A DNA stretch of 33,067 bases from NCBI RefSeq assembly GCF_002891435.1, contig NZ_POUC01000039.1, positions 1 through 33,067 of the forward strand. The letters are read 5' to 3'. Origin of the DNA: Streptomyces cahuitamycinicus (GTDB lineage Bacteria; Actinomycetota; Actinomycetes; Streptomycetales; Streptomycetaceae). The stretch's first letter is position 1. Every line of letters begins with the position of its first letter. The translations under genes were made by a program, and so were the position numbers. The notes beneath the pieces were generated by a model. The model searched no databases. It worked only from the letters and a program-made list of their open reading frames with translations, and was not told where the DNA came from. Positions 31,857 through 33,067 of the stretch are shown one piece after another.

Positions 31857-32075
31857 CGTCGGTGCCTCTCACCAGTGCGTGGGGGGATGTGACCACAACG
31901 GCCTTTGTTCTGGCAGGGGTTGCGGTCATCGGGTGATGCCAATGAGGCTCACGTAATCGCCTGTCGAGCTACACCAAGAGATGGCAAAGTTGTAATTGAT
32001 TTCAAAACTGATGAACAGCCAACTTCGTGGTCGCCCGATCGGCCTGGGCGCGGTCCGGCAGGCGGAAAGGGCAAA
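31857..32075. other. AT-rich intergenic/promoter region
   Basis: Bases from about 31930 to 32030 are visibly AT-rich against the surrounding sequence (for example AAAGTTGTAATTGATTTCAA). This lies upstream of the secreted-protein gene and beyond the end of the glucanase gene, and is probably the promoter and control region of the former. No gene is seen. Confidence 0.55.
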
Positions 32076-32112
32076 GCCGCCGGCACCGCGTCCGGTTCGC
32101 GGAGCCGGCGGC
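32076..32112 (-). terminator. Terminator of the GH64 gene
   Basis: GCCGCCGGC (32076-32084) pairs with GCCGGCGGC (32104-32112). Inside, after an A-A mismatch, CCGCG pairs with CGCGG around a 7-base loop. It lies 13 bases past the glucanase stop. Confidence 0.8.
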
Positions 32113-32125
32113 ACTGTCGGATTGT

Positions 32126-33067
32126 TCAGTTGAGGGGATCGAGCGTGAGGTAGGCCTGGCGCGGGTTTCCGTCGTGCACGAGCGATTCGTGGTGGCCCAC
32201 GTCGTCGAAGGCGAAGGCGTACGCCTTTCCGTCCGCCATCTGCGCATGGATCTTGCGCGCGTAGTGATTGGTGACGTTGTCCTTGTAGAAGTCGGCGGCG
32301 TCGGAGTCGGGCTGACTGGAGTTGACCAGCAGCGTGGAGCGGTTGAAGCCGGCACACAGGGTGCGCGATATCGGCCCGCGTACCTGGTCGTTCGGGGCGT
32401 CGAGCCTGCGGTGACAGCCGAAGACGGAGGAGGCGTCCGGCTTCTGGAAGCTGGTGACGACGGCACCGGAGCCGTCGGTGAAGTTCATGACGCCGCCGGA
32501 GACCCGGCCGTAGTACTTCGTGCCGGGCCGGTCGGCGAACGGGGTGACCGTCAGGGTCGAGGTGGAGTACTTCTGCCAGACGCGGTTGATGTAGTCGTCC
32601 ATGACGCCGGCCGGCAGGGCGCCGGTCTCCAGGCCGTACAGCGGCGACAGGGCGCGCAGTACGGTGCCGTCGGAGCGGGTGTGGATCAGGTTGGCCCAGC
32701 CTCCGGGCTGCCCTCTGAGGGCGTTGAAGACGCCGTTGTATCCGCCGGGCTTGAGCCGGCCGGTGCTCGCGGTGCTGCCGTCGGCTCGCTGCACTCCCAC
32801 CGCGTAGGGAGCGGAGAACATGTCGACCTGTGTGCTGTTGATCCACAGGCCGGAGTCGTTGAGCGTGTACTCCGACCAGTTGAACAGGATGTTCCGGTTG
32901 GGGTCGGCCGGGTTCTGCACGGCCGGCTGGACCAGGCCTCCGGTGGTGAGCCTGAAGACCAGTTTCCGGCCGTAGGAGAAGTACACGCGGCCGGAGAACT
33001 TCGGCATGCGGATCGTGGCCGACTGTCCCGCGGCCGGGCCCGGGATCGAGGCGTCGGGGGCGGGGGT
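32126..33067 (-). CDS. GH64 family beta-1,3-glucanase (5' end outside the window)
   Basis: The frame is open through the window edge, and 313 residues are visible. ATIRMPKFSGRVYFSYG opens the GH64 N-terminal beta-barrel, and LFNWSEYTLNDSGLWINSTQ, NTQVD-like VDMFSAPYAVG and VWQKYSTSTLTV follow. GCHRRLDAP and NHYARKIHAQMADGKAY with YAFAFDDVG are typical of the C-terminal half. The family releases pentasaccharides from beta-1,3-glucan such as fungal wall laminarin, and members are secreted; the signal peptide would lie beyond 33067. No carbohydrate-binding module is present at the C-terminus, which ends LTLDPLN. Confidence 0.87.
   Translation of the reverse strand, partial: TPAPDASIPGPAAGQSATIRMPKFSGRVYFSYGRKLVFRLTTGGLVQPAVQNPADPNRNILFNWSEYTLNDSGLWINSTQVDMFSAPYAVGVQRADGSTASTGRLKPGGYNGVFNALRGQPGGWANLIHTRSDGTVLRALSPLYGLETGALPAGVMDDYINRVWQKYSTSTLTVTPFADRPGTKYYGRVSGGVMNFTDGSGAVVTSFQKPDASSVFGCHRRLDAPNDQVRGPISRTLCAGFNRSTLLVNSSQPDSDAADFYKDNVTNHYARKIHAQMADGKAYAFAFDDVGHHESLVHDGNPRQAYLTLDPLN

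Overview
The window looks like a piece of a Streptomyces (or close actinomycete) chromosome. It has very high GC with strong G/C bias at third codon positions, GGAGG-type ribosome sites mixed with GTG/TTG and leaderless starts, dense GNAT/TetR/MarR/WYL regulators and enzymes, and two large SpoIIE-type phosphatases. It reads as an accessory or chromosome-arm region: many single-gene units, several decayed genes, and no ribosomal or core metabolic operon. No tRNA, rRNA, CRISPR array or intact insertion sequence was seen. All family names come from reading motifs; no database search was run.

Region 1 (1-4280) is a compact plus-strand operon with overlapping stop/start codons: a LegB-type sugar-nucleotide dehydratase, a sugar-1-phosphate nucleotidyltransferase, a second SDR epimerase/dehydratase, a spherulin-4/GH135-like protein and a lipoprotein GH114 endo-galactosaminidase-like protein. 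It ends at a perfect 30-bp hairpin. The GH135 + GH114 + sugar-nucleotide enzyme set recalls the fungal galactosaminogalactan cluster, so this may be a bacterial galactosamine-rich exopolysaccharide locus. It is the best candidate for an undescribed system here.

Region 2 (4298-9585) holds a GlsB-like membrane protein, a Sir2 deacetylase, a large GT2 glycosyltransferase overlapping the sirtuin tail to tail, a decayed AfsR/LuxR-type ATPase fragment, and a divergent type III polyketide synthase. Region 3 (9613-14012) has two tandem minus-strand SpoIIE-type phosphatases with PAS/GAF sensor modules, one of them carrying an anti-sigma-type kinase domain. Region 4 (14013-15600) is a decay zone: a 63-bp tandem repeat, a broken DUF1275 membrane gene and a broken GNAT gene.

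Region 5 (15720-25555) is a run of small enzyme/regulator units: GNAT; TetR divergent from a beta-hydroxyacid dehydrogenase over two identical palindromes; a barstar-domain protein; a DHFR-like reductase with a 57-aa leaderless gene; a small membrane protein; an unknown 231-aa protein; a methyltransferase; a frameshifted MarR divergent from a dienelactone hydrolase; DUF488; and RidA divergent from a WYL regulator. Region 6 (25746-33067) has a secreted DUF4232-like protein, a TetR divergent from a membrane-anchored alpha/beta hydrolase over a 30-bp operator-like palindrome, a membrane-tethered Mrr-type nuclease, a DUF6003-like protein, a secreted aerolysin-like beta-rich protein, and a GH64 beta-1,3-glucanase running off the end.

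Several frame breaks (GH114 tail, MarR, GNAT, the first break in DUF1275) would each be repaired by adding single G or C bases inside G/C runs. Either sequencing error or real decay could explain this, and raw reads should be examined before these genes are called dead.
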